Below are positions 24,915 to 34,252 of a stretch of 64,000 nucleotides of DNA, in pieces. Below the pieces are notes generated by a model. The model saw only the letters and a program-made list of their open reading frames with translations. It ran no database searches and was not told the DNA's origin. Position 1 is the first letter of the stretch. Each line of letters opens with the position of its first letter. This DNA comes from Cupriavidus necator (GTDB taxonomy: Bacteria; Pseudomonadota; Gammaproteobacteria; Burkholderiales; Burkholderiaceae), in the NCBI RefSeq assembly GCF_013141915.1, contig NZ_SROX01000001.1:806001-870000 (forward strand), written 5' to 3'. The position numbers and the translations under genes were made by a program.

Positions 24915-26276
24915 CTAGCGCGACAGCGCTTCGCCCACCGCCCGGAAGGCCCGGAACGTAATCGCATTGTTGGCCGCGTTGCCGGCCACTGGATGTGAGG
25001 CGTACCGCACGATGGTCAACTCGGCCTCCGGGTCGATGTAGATGCGCTGGCCATGGATGCCGGCGGCCTGGAACATGCCATGGCTATCGTGCGAGACCCA
25101 CCACATGTCACGGTAGCTCCAGCCCGGCAATACCGGCGCGCTCGCGGAGCGGGCAAATTGCTCGCGACTGCCACCGCGGCGGATATCGGCCACCACCGAC
25201 GCCGGGATGATCTGCCTGCCGTTGAAGCGCCCGTTGCCACGGATGGTCTCGCCGAAGCGCGCGAGGTCGCGCAGCGTGGTGTTCAGGCCGCCGCCGCCGG
25301 ACTCGGTGCCGATGCTGTCGACGGTGAAGTACGCGTCCTGCTCGGCGCCCATCGGCTGCCAGATCCGCTCGGACAGCAGCTTCGCCAGTGACTGGCCCGA
25401 CGCGCGTCGCACGATCCACGCCAGCACCTCGGCATTGACGGTCTTGTAGGCAAAGACGGCATCGTGGTCGCCGTCCTTCCGCAGCGTCTTCAGGAAATCG
25501 TAGAAGGTGTCGGGGCCGTTGTACCCGGCCGGACGGGCCAGCATGCCGCCCGCGCGCGCGTAATCCCAGACCTCGGCCTTGGGGTCGGCATAGTCTTCCG
25601 AGTAGCGCACGCCGATGGTCATGTCCATGACCTGCCGCACCGTCGCATCGCCGTAGGCGGTGCCGGCCATCTCGGGCAGGTAGCGCGTCACCGGGGCGGC
25701 CGGGTCCAGCTTGCCGTCTGCCGCCAGCATGGCGGCCAGCGTGCCGACGAACGACTTGGTCACCGACATCGCGATATGCGGCGTATGGCTGTCGAGCGCG
25801 CCGAAATAGCGCTCGTAGATGACCTTGCCCTTGTGCATCACCAGGATGCCGTCGGTATAGGTCAGCGCCAGCATCTCGTCGAAGGTGCGGCGCGTACCGT
25901 CGGCATCTGTGAACGGTATCGCGCCGATGTCCTGTTCCGCGCGCGGCAGCACGCTGGCCGGACCGGCTCCGCGCCATACCGATGCGGTCGGCCCCAGTTC
26001 ACGCACATGCGAGAACAGCCAGCGGTTGCGCGGAAACCTGTTGCCTCCCGGCTCATGCTTGATCAGCTTGTCGGGCGGCGGCGGAAACCCCTGCATCCAG
26101 CCTAGGCGGTTCGGGTCGGTGGCCAGCGCCGCGGCCACGGTCGTCGCCGGTGCGGCCGGCGCGGACGCAGCACTGGCAGCAGGCTGGCTCCACGCCGGAA
26201 GGCTCGCCGCGAACACGGCCACGCCCGCCAGGCGACGCCATGGCCGCGGGGATTTCCGATGGGGCTTCAAGAACAT
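24915..26276 (-). CDS. Exported serine hydrolase, class C beta-lactamase/NylB-like fold
   Basis: 453 residues behind AAGGAG. N-terminal signal (basic to residue 15, then [16 protein letters not shown]) and an Ala/Pro linker. The catalytic S-x-x-K is SVTK (Ser171, Lys174), and [18 protein letters not shown] carries the Tyr segment seen in 6-aminohexanoate-dimer hydrolase (NylB). This places it among beta-lactamase-fold esterases/amidases; the substrate is unknown. The MarR-type gene lies 43 bases upstream on the same strand, so the hydrolase is probably under its control. Confidence 0.83.
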   Translation of the reverse strand: MFLKPHRKSPRPWRRLAGVAVFAASLPAWSQPAASAASAPAAPATTVAAALATDPNRLGWMQGFPPPPDKLIKHEPGGNRFPRNRWLFSHVRELGPTASVWRGAGPASVLPRAEQDIGAIPFTDADGTRRTFDEMLALTYTDGILVMHKGKVIYERYFGALDSHTPHIAMSVTKSFVGTLAAMLAADGKLDPAAPVTRYLPEMAGTAYGDATVRQVMDMTIGVRYSEDYADPKAEVWDYARAGGMLARPAGYNGPDTFYDFLKTLRKDGDHDAVFAYKTVNAEVLAWIVRRASGQSLAKLLSERIWQPMGAEQDAYFTVDSIGTESGGGGLNTTLRDLARFGETIRGNGRFNGRQIIPASVVADIRRGGSREQFARSASAPVLPGWSYRDMWWVSHDSHGMFQAAGIHGQRIYIDPEAELTIVRYASHPVAGNAANNAITFRAFRAVGEALSR

Positions 26277-26319
26277 GCTGTCTCCTTGGATTATTTTGGT
26301 CGGCGTTGCCGCACTTGCC

Positions 26320-26799
26320 TCAGTCCGTCGATACCCCCGCGCCTTGCTGATGCGCGATCAGCGCTGCGGTGAGCTTGTCGATGCAACGGTCCAGCGTCCG
26401 CACCTCTGCCTCGGTCAGCACCGACAGGAACATCTTCTCCAGCACGTCGCCGCGCTGGTACGTCCGCGCCACCAGGGCTTTGCCGTCAGGCGTCAGGTAG
26501 AGGTTCAATTGCCGGGCATCGGCTTCGCCCACTTCACGACGCAGCAGGCCCCGCTTCGCCAGCGCGGTGACCAGCTTCGATGTCACCGTCTTTTCCAGCA
26601 GCACCAGCTCCATCAACCGCGTCAGCGTCAAGCCGGGTTCCAGCCCGGCGAAACGCAGCACACGCAGTTCCCGCAGGCCGATGCCGAATTCACGCTCGTA
26701 GAAGCCGGATGCCGAGTTCTTTGTCATCTCGCACAGCCGGTTCAGGCGAAACGACATGAATTCGAGAATCGAGTGGGTGGAATGGTCTGGGTTAGACAT
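26320..26799 (-). CDS. MarR-family transcriptional regulator
   Basis: 159 residues with a winged helix-turn-helix at about 45-110 (LRELRVLRFAGLEPGLTLTR, LEKTVTSKLVTALAKRGLL, then the wing REVGEADARQLNLYLTPDG). The dimerisation helices lie at either end. MarR proteins are dimeric repressors often released by small aromatic or phenolic ligands. It precedes the serine hydrolase gene. A perfect palindrome upstream overlaps its predicted promoter, which suggests autoregulation of the pair. Confidence 0.88.
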   Translation of the reverse strand: MSNPDHSTHSILEFMSFRLNRLCEMTKNSASGFYEREFGIGLRELRVLRFAGLEPGLTLTRLMELVLLEKTVTSKLVTALAKRGLLRREVGEADARQLNLYLTPDGKALVARTYQRGDVLEKMFLSVLTEAEVRTLDRCIDKLTAALIAHQQGAGVSTD

Positions 26800-26837
26800 G
26801 GAAGCAGGAAGTCAGGCGGCGAATGCATTCTATGAGC

Positions 26838-26860
26838 AATAGTTGCCCTCGGCAACTATT
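26838..26860. promoter_or_regulatory. Palindromic operator overlapping the MarR gene promoter
   Basis: AATAGTTGCC (26838-26847) and GGCAACTATT (26851-26860) are perfect inverted arms separated by CTC, a MarR-box-like shape. On the minus strand a promoter fits: TTGCCG (26850-26855) and TAGAAT (26827-26832) with a 17-base spacer. The palindrome therefore covers the -35 box and most of the spacer, a position suited to repression. Confidence 0.65.
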
Positions 26861-26924
26861 TCGGCAAAATCCGGCCGGCACCCACGTGCTAAAACACCGA
26901 TATGGTCAGCGGCCGTGGCGCATC

Positions 26925-28268
26925 CTAGGTGCTGGAAGGCTCGCCACGCCCGGCAAGCGCATCGCGCGGAACCGGGATCGTGCGGCGGTACCAGTCCTCG
27001 ACCCAACCTTCGACCAGGCTGAAATCCCGAACCTGGGCCGGGCGGCGCAACCGCACGCCCCACACACGCAGCTGCAAGAATTCCGGCGAAGGCCGTGTCC
27101 GCCATGACGGTGGTCCGAAGAGCGCAAGCTCAACCTGGAAGAAGCCATCGTCGGGACAGGTCAGCAGCGTGACGCGCGGCGTTTCCTTGCTGATTTCGCC
27201 CCATCCGGTATGCACGCTCAGCAACGTCGGCGAACGCACGAACTGCGTCAGTTCCAGTTCTGCGTGAGTAAAGGAAACGCCGTTTTGCTCCTCGATGGGC
27301 GCGCCGAACAACGAGGGCTGCCAGGTATGTTCGACGGCCAGGACATCGCCCTGGCACAGTTGCAGGTAGTACCGGAATATGTGGCGCCGCTCGGCCTGCC
27401 AGGCCGTGGTGGGATCGGCGATACCGGCTTCGTCCCACGCTTGATGCTCGGGGTCGAACAGCACCAGGGCGCTGCGCGGCACCGATGTTTCGTGCCGTTC
27501 CGGCATGGCGGCGCGGTCCAGCGCCGTCGACTCGTGGGTAATATGGACGCGCCATTGACCCGCGGCGTCGCAGGTCCACGTTGCACCGCTCTGCTGCTGG
27601 GGCACATTGCTCTGCGCAAGGCGGTCGGGAGAGTCCGATCCTAGCCACGCCTCGATCTCGCCGTGTTCTGCTCCGGACGGGTCGCCCTGGCCCACGCCGA
27701 TCTCATAGACGCCGTCATGCGTGATGGGAATGCACTCGAATCGCGAGGCGTTCAACTGGATTGCGCGACGCGGCAGGCCGCCGTCGCGCCAGCGTCCCGA
27801 GATGTCGCAGGGCCAGGACTGGCCGGGCGGCGCGTCGGCCGGGGGCGCATAGCGCAGCAGCAGGCGGTCGCCGCCACGCAGGAAGTACTCGCGGGTGCCG
27901 CAGATGTCCGGGCGCGGCCAGCGCTCGTTGAAGGAAATGCCCAGGACGTCGAGGGGCAGATACCAGCCGTTGCCCTCCGGGGCTGGTTGGGCGGCGGTGG
28001 CCGCCGTCATGAACGCCTGGGAAGCCGGCACAAGGCTCGGTGCGGATGTGTGCACCACATCCAGAGGCGCCTTGTCGCAAGGCATTGGACTTGACGAGCC
28101 CGGGGAGACCGAGAGCTGCCGACTACCGGCGTCGCCAGCCAACCGGCCCGCCAGGATAATCAGCAGCACCTCGCCGGCCCACACGGCGACGGCCAGCACC
28201 GGCACCCACCAGCCAGACACGGCCTGGCTTGCCACCAGCACGGCGATCGCGGCGAGAATCCAATGCAT
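26925..28268 (-). CDS. Orphan membrane-anchored protein, unknown function
   Basis: 447 residues. Two adjacent hydrophobic segments at the N-terminus (ILAAIAVLVASQAVSGWWVP and AVAVWAGEVLLIILAGRLAG) are followed by about 400 hydrophilic residues with many Trp, Cys and beta-type stretches, probably a large soluble domain. The two segments make a helical hairpin, so the domain may be cytoplasmic. No motif recognised. It sits between the MarR gene and ribA on the same strand without coupling to either. Confidence 0.6.
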   Translation of the reverse strand: MHWILAAIAVLVASQAVSGWWVPVLAVAVWAGEVLLIILAGRLAGDAGSRQLSVSPGSSSPMPCDKAPLDVVHTSAPSLVPASQAFMTAATAAQPAPEGNGWYLPLDVLGISFNERWPRPDICGTREYFLRGGDRLLLRYAPPADAPPGQSWPCDISGRWRDGGLPRRAIQLNASRFECIPITHDGVYEIGVGQGDPSGAEHGEIEAWLGSDSPDRLAQSNVPQQQSGATWTCDAAGQWRVHITHESTALDRAAMPERHETSVPRSALVLFDPEHQAWDEAGIADPTTAWQAERRHIFRYYLQLCQGDVLAVEHTWQPSLFGAPIEEQNGVSFTHAELELTQFVRSPTLLSVHTGWGEISKETPRVTLLTCPDDGFFQVELALFGPPSWRTRPSPEFLQLRVWGVRLRRPAQVRDFSLVEGWVEDWYRRTIPVPRDALAGRGEPSST

Positions 28269-28336
28269 GGGCGGTTCCGCGAAAGAAAATGGCGCGTGGC
28301 GCGGGCAGTCTGCCGGCCAGGCGCCGCCTCAAGCGA

Positions 28337-28933
28337 TCAGTCCAGCAGATGCCCCATGCGCGTGCGCTTGGTCGCCAGGTATTTCTCGTTTTCGGCGTTG
28401 GAGGGCACGATGTGGCGCAGTTGCTCCGAGACCGTAATGCCCGCCTTCTCCAGCGCCGCGGCCTTCAGCGGGTTGTTGCTCATCAGGCGCACGGATTTGA
28501 CGCCCCACTGGTGCAGCAGGTCCGCGGCAAACGCATAGTTGCGGGCGTCGATGGCCTGGCCCAGGGCCAGGTTGGCGTCCACGGTGTCGAGCCCGCCGTC
28601 TTGCAGGCGGTAGGCCCGGATTTTCTCGGCGAGGCCGATGCCGCGCCCTTCATGGCCGCGCAAGTACAGCAAGATGCCTCGCCCCTCAGCGGCGATCTTT
28701 TCCATGGCGAGTTCGAGCTGCGGCCCGCAATCACACCGGCAAGAGCCGAACACGTCACCGGTGAGGCATTCGGAATGCATGCGGATCAGCACATTGTCGC
28801 CCGCCACCTCGCCAACGCTGAGGGCCAGGTGTTCGATGCCCGAATCGGCGCCCTTGAAGGCGTGCGCCGTAAAGTCGCCGAATCGCGTGGGCAGGCGCGC
28901 CGAGTCGATCAGCTCAATTTCTGTGTCATTCAT
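28337..28933 (-). CDS. ribA: GTP cyclohydrolase II RibA
   Basis: First committed enzyme of riboflavin synthesis: opens GTP to 2,5-diamino-6-ribosylamino-pyrimidinone phosphate, formate and pyrophosphate. I start at ATG 28933 (MNDTEIELID), giving 198 residues, the usual stand-alone length; an in-frame extension upstream lacks family similarity. Zinc ligands are Cys56, Cys67 and Cys69 in ECLTGDVFGSCRCDCG. The catalytic RGHEGRGIGLAEKIRAY and the following DTVDAN segment are present. Not fused to RibB and not clustered with other rib genes here. Confidence 0.95.
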   Translation of the reverse strand: MNDTEIELIDSARLPTRFGDFTAHAFKGADSGIEHLALSVGEVAGDNVLIRMHSECLTGDVFGSCRCDCGPQLELAMEKIAAEGRGILLYLRGHEGRGIGLAEKIRAYRLQDGGLDTVDANLALGQAIDARNYAFAADLLHQWGVKSVRLMSNNPLKAAALEKAGITVSEQLRHIVPSNAENEKYLATKRTRMGHLLD

Positions 28934-29193
28934 ACCGGAATTCTTGGTCAAAAGGCGGGGGCGCAGCCCGGCACCGCCGACATTATGAGCGGAATCGGGC
29001 GTTCGCGCTCGGATTCCCCGCCAGGCCTGGTGCCGCGGGGGGTCGGCCAATTCCTACAAGCGTAAGCGCAGTCCACTTATGCAGCCGCTTCAAACGGATC
29101 TCTAGACTCGGTTTACAGGACACTGGTCGTCCCCGGCGGGCTGGGATGCATCGATGCAACGCCGCGGGGGTACGGCCGCAGCCGGAGTTCGCT

Positions 29194-29724
29194 ATGACAG
29201 CCAATCCCTTGAACGCCGAGGCAGCCAGCACCAAGATCGCAGCATTGTTCGACACCAAGCTGGCGGCCAGCAGCGCCGCCGAGCGCGTGTGCTATGAGGC
29301 GCACCTCAAGCGCGGGCAGGTGCGGCTGGTGCACCCCTACGAAGCCCATTTTGGCCGCAAGCTCGAGCCTGAGAACGATGGCATCGTGCAAACCGCGCTG
29401 CGTTCGCACCTGATGATGGCCGCGCTCGGCGCCGTAATCGGCCTTGCGGTGGTGGGTATCCTGCATCGGCAGGAAATCGAGGCGGTGATGCAGAGCCCCG
29501 GACTGGCCGCCGGCGCGGCAATTTTCCTTGGGGTGATGTTCGGCATGCTGCTGGCCGGGTTGATAACCGCAAGGCCCGATCATCAACTGGTGATCACGCC
29601 GGTGCGCGAGGCGGTGCAGCATGGCCGGTGGGCCGTGCTGGTGCACCCGACCACGCCGCAGCAATGCAACGAGGCCCTGCGCGCGCTGCGCAATACCACC
29701 GCCGAGGTGCTCAGGACCGCCTGA
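29194..29724 (+). CDS. Small inner-membrane protein, unknown function
   Basis: 176 residues from ATG 29194, behind CCGGAG. A soluble N-terminal part (about 85 residues) is followed by two membrane segments (MMAALGAVIGLAVVGIL and GLAAGAAIFLGVMFGMLLAG) and a soluble C-terminal part (HQLVITPVREAVQHGRWAVL) that looks like a small alpha/beta domain. Both ends are probably cytoplasmic. Family not recognised. It is divergent from ribA and convergent with the Lrp/AsnC gene. Confidence 0.65.
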   Translation: MTANPLNAEAASTKIAALFDTKLAASSAAERVCYEAHLKRGQVRLVHPYEAHFGRKLEPENDGIVQTALRSHLMMAALGAVIGLAVVGILHRQEIEAVMQSPGLAAGAAIFLGVMFGMLLAGLITARPDHQLVITPVREAVQHGRWAVLVHPTTPQQCNEALRALRNTTAEVLRTA

Positions 29725-29734
29725 TCAGGGCGGT
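29716..29734. terminator. Short hairpin between convergent genes
   Basis: ACCGCC (29716-29721) pairs with GGCGGT (29729-29734); the plus-strand stop codon lies in the loop. Six GC-rich pairs and one further T. A modest bidirectional terminator candidate. Confidence 0.35.
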
Positions 29735-29741
29735 TGCCGGA

Positions 29742-30212
29742 TCACGGCTCGACCGAAGTTTCACGCTTGAGCGTGCGCAGCACGAAGGTCGAGCGGCTGT
29801 GGCGCAGGCCGGGCAGCTTGTAGAGCTTGTGCCGCAAAAACTCCTCATAGCCCTGGGTGCCGGCGACCGCCACCTTGATCAGGTAGTCGTATTCGCCCGT
29901 CAGCAGGTAGGCCTCCATCACCTCGGGCAGTTCTGCCAAGGCCTTGCCGAAGCGGTACAGCATGTCGTCGTCGTGCCGCTCCAGCGTGACTTCGATCAGC
30001 ACGGTGTCGGGCAGGCCGAGCGCCTTCTGGTTCAGCAGCGCGGCGTAGCCTTCGATCACGCCGGCGTCTTCCAGCGCTCGCACCCGGTTCCAACATGGGG
30101 TGGCAGAGAGACCTACTTGATCGGCCAGCCGCGCGTTGGACAGCCGTCCATCGCGCCGCAGTTCGCGGAGAATGCGCCGATCGGTGCCATCGAGTTTGGG
30201 TGACTGTGCCAT
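29742..30212 (-). CDS. Lrp/AsnC-family transcriptional regulator
   Basis: 156 residues from ATG 30212. The N-terminal helix-turn-helix (LDGTDRRILRELRRDGRLSN, LADQVGLSATPCWNRVRALE) is followed by a RAM/ACT-type ligand domain (AYLLTGEYDYLIKVAVAGTQ). Such proteins form dimers to octamers and respond to amino acids; often they control a neighbouring catabolic or export gene. The divergent small gene at 30365 is the nearest candidate target. Ligand unknown. Confidence 0.9.
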   Translation of the reverse strand: MAQSPKLDGTDRRILRELRRDGRLSNARLADQVGLSATPCWNRVRALEDAGVIEGYAALLNQKALGLPDTVLIEVTLERHDDDMLYRFGKALAELPEVMEAYLLTGEYDYLIKVAVAGTQGYEEFLRHKLYKLPGLRHSRSTFVLRTLKRETSVEP

Positions 30213-30364
30213 CAAGCTGCATCTATAAAGAATAATCTCCTTGGCATTCTATCAAAATCGGATGTTTATCCTTTCACGCCCACCAATCTGGAGAAACTTA
30301 GAAAGCTCATTCTGCGCCGCGGCTGGTAAATTCACCTGCATAGACTGATTGCCGGAAACATCCC

Positions 30365-30706
30365 ATGCCAGCCTCCCCCTCCGTCCCCACCCTGCGCCTT
30401 TCGCTGCGTCTCGATCCCGCCGACCTGTTTGGCGCCATGGAATGGGTGCTGGCCAATGGGCGCCGTACCGGCCTCGCGCCGCAGCAGCTGGATTTCGAGG
30501 CTGCACCGCAGCCGGTGCTGCATGCCACCCTGACGGCAAACGACGCCGGACTGCTGTGGCTGTTCCTGCGCCGCCTCGATAACGGCTTCGATGTGGAACT
30601 GCTGGTTGCGGACGTGGAGGATCCGGACGATGACGCCGCGGCCGAGCCGGCGCCACGCGCCGCGATCCGCCGCGACAGCGCCGCGGCGCTCATGCTGACG
30701 GCCTGA
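30365..30706 (+). CDS. Small conserved-looking protein, possibly ACT-like
   Basis: 113 residues. The first 80 alternate strands and helices (TLRLSLRLDPADLFGAMEWV, HATLTANDAGLLWLFLRRLD, FDVELL), reminiscent of an ACT domain such as IlvM, but I see no diagnostic ligand motif. The tail is acidic and Ala-rich. It is divergent from the Lrp/AsnC gene and convergent with metR. There is no signal peptide, so it is probably cytoplasmic. Function unknown; the ACT suggestion is weak. Confidence 0.6.
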   Translation: MPASPSVPTLRLSLRLDPADLFGAMEWVLANGRRTGLAPQQLDFEAAPQPVLHATLTANDAGLLWLFLRRLDNGFDVELLVADVEDPDDDAAAEPAPRAAIRRDSAAALMLTA

Positions 30707-30721
30707 ACCGGTCGATCGCGG

Positions 30722-31645
30722 CTACGCTGCCGGCGCCAGCAACTCGATCCCGTCGAGCTGCGCCGCGCAGATATCGCGCACGATCGCGACAAAATCCGCC
30801 ACGTAGGGCCGCCGCGCCATCGCTGCCGGCACGGTCGCGTAGAGCTCGCTCCACAGCCCCCTGGCGCCGATGCGCTTGGCCAGCACGTAGTCGTGGTCGA
30901 CGTAGTTCTTGACGCCCCAGTTGGGCAGCGCCGCCACGCCGCGGCGGCTGGCCACCAGTTGCAGCACGGCCACCGTCAGTTCGGCGGTGCGCCGCTCCAG
31001 GTGGATGCCGGCGGGTTCGAGCACCTCGCGGATCAGGTCGATGCGTGATTCCGGCACCGGGTAGGTGATCAGCGTCTCGCCGGCGAGGTCGGCGGCTTCG
31101 ATGCGGCGCTTGTTGCGTAGCCGGTGTTCGTTGGCGATGACCGCGAGGATCTCGAAGCGGAACAGCGGGGCCACCTCCAGCCCGCGCCGCGCCGCCGGCT
31201 GCGACCCGATCACCATGTCGGCGCGGCCGTTGCGCAGCAGCGCAATCGGATCCGCATGGAAGCCCGCGACCAGGTCCACCTCCACCTCGGGCCAGCGGCG
31301 CCGGAATTCGTCCATCACCGGCATCAGCCAGTCAAAGCACGTATGGCATTCCAGCACCACGCGCAACTCGCCGCTGGTATCCCCCTTGAGCCGCTCGATA
31401 TCGCGCTCGGCCGCGCTGACCGCGGCCAGCACCTCGCGCGCCAGCGCCAGCAGGCGCTCGCCCGCCGGCGTGAAGCGCAGGCCCTGGCGCGTGCGGTCGA
31501 ACAGCGGCACGGCGTAGTGCGACTCAATCGCCTTGATCTGGTGCGACAGCGCTGACTGGCTGACATGCACGCGTTCGGCCGCGGTGGCCAGCTTGCCGGA
31601 TTCGGCAATGGCCAGCAGCGAACGCAGATGGCGGACTTCGATCAT
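30722..31645 (-). CDS. metR: LysR-family methionine regulator MetR
   Basis: 307 residues. LysR helix-turn-helix at 1-60 (LRSLLAIAESGKLATAAERV, VSQSALSHQIKAIE) and a periplasmic-binding-like effector domain. The segment SGELRVVLECHTCFDWLMPV is typical of MetR, which uses homocysteine as co-effector. It is divergent from metE, the classic metR-metE arrangement, with an exact MetR box between them. Expected to activate metE and repress itself. Confidence 0.93.
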   Translation of the reverse strand: MIEVRHLRSLLAIAESGKLATAAERVHVSQSALSHQIKAIESHYAVPLFDRTRQGLRFTPAGERLLALAREVLAAVSAAERDIERLKGDTSGELRVVLECHTCFDWLMPVMDEFRRRWPEVEVDLVAGFHADPIALLRNGRADMVIGSQPAARRGLEVAPLFRFEILAVIANEHRLRNKRRIEAADLAGETLITYPVPESRIDLIREVLEPAGIHLERRTAELTVAVLQLVASRRGVAALPNWGVKNYVDHDYVLAKRIGARGLWSELYATVPAAMARRPYVADFVAIVRDICAAQLDGIELLAPAA

Positions 31646-31679
31646 GCAGCGTCCCCGCAGTGCCGGCAGCCCGGGGTGA

Positions 31680-31696
31680 TATGAAACAGATTCATA
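31680..31696. promoter_or_regulatory. MetR operator in the metR-metE intergenic region
   Basis: TATGAAACAGATTCATA contains an exact TGAA-N5-TTCA, the MetR consensus, extended by two more paired bases on each side. It is 35 bases upstream of the metR start and 78 bases upstream of metE, well placed for repression of one and activation of the other. A half-site-like TTGATTCA follows at 31717-31724. Confidence 0.8.
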
Positions 31697-31774
31697 CGTT
31701 GTTTAAAACTTGTCGCTTGATTCATTTTATGGGCAAACCGACACTGTGCGCCAGACTTCTACTGGAACAACACC

Positions 31775-34153
31775 ATGGCACGCACCCATATCCTCGGCTT
31801 TCCCCGCATCGGCGCACGCCGTGAACTCAAATTCGCGCAAGAAGCGTTCTGGCGCGGCGAACGCACCGAAGCGGAGTTGCGCGAGGTGGCCACGCAACTG
31901 CGCCGCCGGCACTGGCAGCTGCAGGCCGAGCGCGGCCTCGACACGGTCGCCACCGGCGACTTTGCCTATTACGACCAGATGCTGGGCCTGACCGCGCTGC
32001 TCGGCGCGCTGCCGCGCCGCTTCGGCTTCGACCCGGCGCAACTGACACTGGCCCAGTACTTCGAACTTGCCCGCGGCAACCGCGAGCAGCCGGCCATGGA
32101 GATGACCAAATGGTTCGACACCAATTACCACTACCTGGTCCCGGAACTCGATGCCGACACCACCTTCGACGGCGGGCCGACATGGTTCCTCGAGGAAACC
32201 GACGAGGCGCTGGCGCTGGGGCTGCGCGCCCGTCCGGCGCTGATCGGGCCGGTCACCTACCTGTGGCTGTCCAAGAGCCATGTGCCCGGCTTTGACCGGC
32301 TGACGCTGCTGCCGCGACTGCTGCAGGCCTATCGCCGCATCCTTGGCCAGCTCAAGGCGCGCGGCATCGAATGGGTGCAGATCGATGAGCCGGCGCTATG
32401 CCTGGACCTGGAACCGGCCTGGCTCGATGCCTTCGACACCGCCTATGCCGCGCTGCACGAGGCGGGCCCGAAGCTGCTGCTGGCCACTTACTTCGATACG
32501 GCCGCCGACCACGCGCAGCGCGCCGCCGCGTTGCCGGTCGACGGCTTCCATATCGACCTGGTGCGCGCCCCCGCACAGCTGGCGGCATGGCAGGCCGCGC
32601 TGCCGGCGCATGCGGTGCTGTCGCTGGGCGTGATCGACGGCCGCAATATCTGGCGCACCGACCTGCGCCGCGTGCTGGACACGCTGCGCCCGCTGCACGG
32701 CGCCTTGGGCGAGCGCCTGTGGCTGGCGCCGTCGTGTTCGCTGCTGCATGTGCCGGTGTCGCTCGCGCATGAAACACGGCTCGACGACGAACTGAAGTCC
32801 TGGCTTGCCTTCGCCACCGAAAAGCTCGACGAACTGTCGGTGCTGGCCCGCGCGCTGAACCAGGGCGATGCGGCCGTCGCCGAAGCGCTGGCCGCATCGG
32901 ATGCCGCGCAGGCTTCGCGCCGGGCCTCGCGCCGCGTGGTCAATCCGCGCGTGCAGCAGCGCCTGGCCGGCGTCAACGCCGCCATGGCCGACCGCGCCAG
33001 CCCCTTCGCCGAGCGCATCGAACGCCAGCGCCAGGCGCTTTCGTTGCCGCTGCTGCCGACCACCACGATCGGCTCGTTCCCGCAGACCGCGGCGATCCGC
33101 CAGACCCGGGCCGCGTTCAAGCGTGGCGAGATCGGCGCGCTGGAATACCTGGAGCGCATCCGCGCCGAGATCGCGCTGGCCGTGCGCAAGCAGGAAGCCC
33201 TTGGGCTGGACGTGCTGGTGCACGGCGAGGCCGAACGCAACGACATGGTCGAATACTTCGGCGAGCAACTGTGCGGCTACGGCTTCACCGAGAACGGCTG
33301 GGTGCAAAGCTACGGCTCGCGCTGCGTCAAGCCGCCGGTGATCTATGGCGACGTGTACCGCCCGGAACCGATGACGGTCGACACCGCCCGCTACGCGCAG
33401 TCGCTGACCGAACGGCCGATGAAGGGCATGCTGACCGGCCCCATCACCATGCTGCAGTGGTCCTTCGTGCGCGACGACCAGCCGCGCGCTACCACCGCGC
33501 GCCAGCTCGCGCTGGCAATTCGGGACGAGGTGTGCGACCTGGAGCAGGCCGGCATCCGCGTGATCCAGATCGACGAACCGGCGCTGCGCGAAGGGCTGCC
33601 CCTGCGCCGCGCCGACTGGGACAGCTACCTGGACTGGGCCGTGACCGCGTTCCGCCTGTCGGCCAGCGGAGTCCAAGACCAGACCCAGATCCACACGCAT
33701 ATGTGCTATGCCGAATTCAACGACATCTTGCCCGCGATCGCGGCGCTGGACGCGGACGTGATCACCATCGAGACCTCGCGCTCGGCGATGGAACTGCTGG
33801 AGGGCTTTGGCGACTTCGACTACCCGAACGAGATCGGCCCGGGCGTCTATGACATCCACTCGCCGCGCGTGCCGTCGGTGCAGGCCATGGAGCGGCTGCT
33901 GGACCGCGCCTGCGAAGTGGTGCCGCCGCAGCGCCTGTGGGTCAACCCGGACTGCGGGCTGAAGACGCGCGGCTGGGAAGAAACCGAAGCAGCGCTGGCC
34001 AATATGGTCAGTGCGGCCCGCGCGCTGCGCCAGCGCCTGTCGGCGCCGGAAGTGGCGGCCTGGAAGCGCGTCAACCGCGCTCCCGCGGCCGGCACCGCAC
34101 CGGTAGCGCACGCTGCCGGGGCCTGCACCGCCTGCGCCACGCACGCGCACTGA
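31775..34153 (+). CDS. metE: Cobalamin-independent methionine synthase MetE
   Basis: Transfers a methyl group from 5-methyltetrahydropteroyltri-glutamate to homocysteine, the last step of methionine synthesis, in the cytoplasm. 792 residues, slightly long. The N-terminal half begins [19 protein letters not shown]. The C-terminal catalytic half has [32 protein letters not shown], zinc ligands in HTHMCYAEF (His, Cys) and [13 protein letters not shown] (Cys), and IDEPALREG. The last 20 residues are Ala/His/Cys-rich (CTACATHAH), unusual and perhaps metal-binding. Controlled by the divergent MetR. A strong terminator follows. Confidence 0.97.
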   Translation: MARTHILGFPRIGARRELKFAQEAFWRGERTEAELREVATQLRRRHWQLQAERGLDTVATGDFAYYDQMLGLTALLGALPRRFGFDPAQLTLAQYFELARGNREQPAMEMTKWFDTNYHYLVPELDADTTFDGGPTWFLEETDEALALGLRARPALIGPVTYLWLSKSHVPGFDRLTLLPRLLQAYRRILGQLKARGIEWVQIDEPALCLDLEPAWLDAFDTAYAALHEAGPKLLLATYFDTAADHAQRAAALPVDGFHIDLVRAPAQLAAWQAALPAHAVLSLGVIDGRNIWRTDLRRVLDTLRPLHGALGERLWLAPSCSLLHVPVSLAHETRLDDELKSWLAFATEKLDELSVLARALNQGDAAVAEALAASDAAQASRRASRRVVNPRVQQRLAGVNAAMADRASPFAERIERQRQALSLPLLPTTTIGSFPQTAAIRQTRAAFKRGEIGALEYLERIRAEIALAVRKQEALGLDVLVHGEAERNDMVEYFGEQLCGYGFTENGWVQSYGSRCVKPPVIYGDVYRPEPMTVDTARYAQSLTERPMKGMLTGPITMLQWSFVRDDQPRATTARQLALAIRDEVCDLEQAGIRVIQIDEPALREGLPLRRADWDSYLDWAVTAFRLSASGVQDQTQIHTHMCYAEFNDILPAIAALDADVITIETSRSAMELLEGFGDFDYPNEIGPGVYDIHSPRVPSVQAMERLLDRACEVVPPQRLWVNPDCGLKTRGWEETEAALANMVSAARALRQRLSAPEVAAWKRVNRAPAAGTAPVAHAAGACTACATHAH

Positions 34154-34189
34154 CACCGCCGGCAAGAGGCGCAGCGCCACAGCGCAAGC

Positions 34190-34231
34190 AAACAGGCCGC
34201 ATGTCCGTCAGGGACATGCGGCCTGTTTCTT
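34190..34231. terminator. Strong bidirectional terminator after metE
   Basis: A perfect 17-bp stem (34190-34206 with 34212-34228) with a five-base loop, flanked by AAA on one side and TTT on the other. It separates metE from the convergent DUF1254 gene and should work in both directions. Confidence 0.9.
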
Positions 34232-34252
34232 TGCCTTCCAGCGCCTGGCGGA

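Noticed and set aside
31646..31774. Cobalamin or SAM riboswitch before metE
   Set aside because: The leader is short and shows no conserved B12-box or SAM-type helices; a MetR box explains the control.
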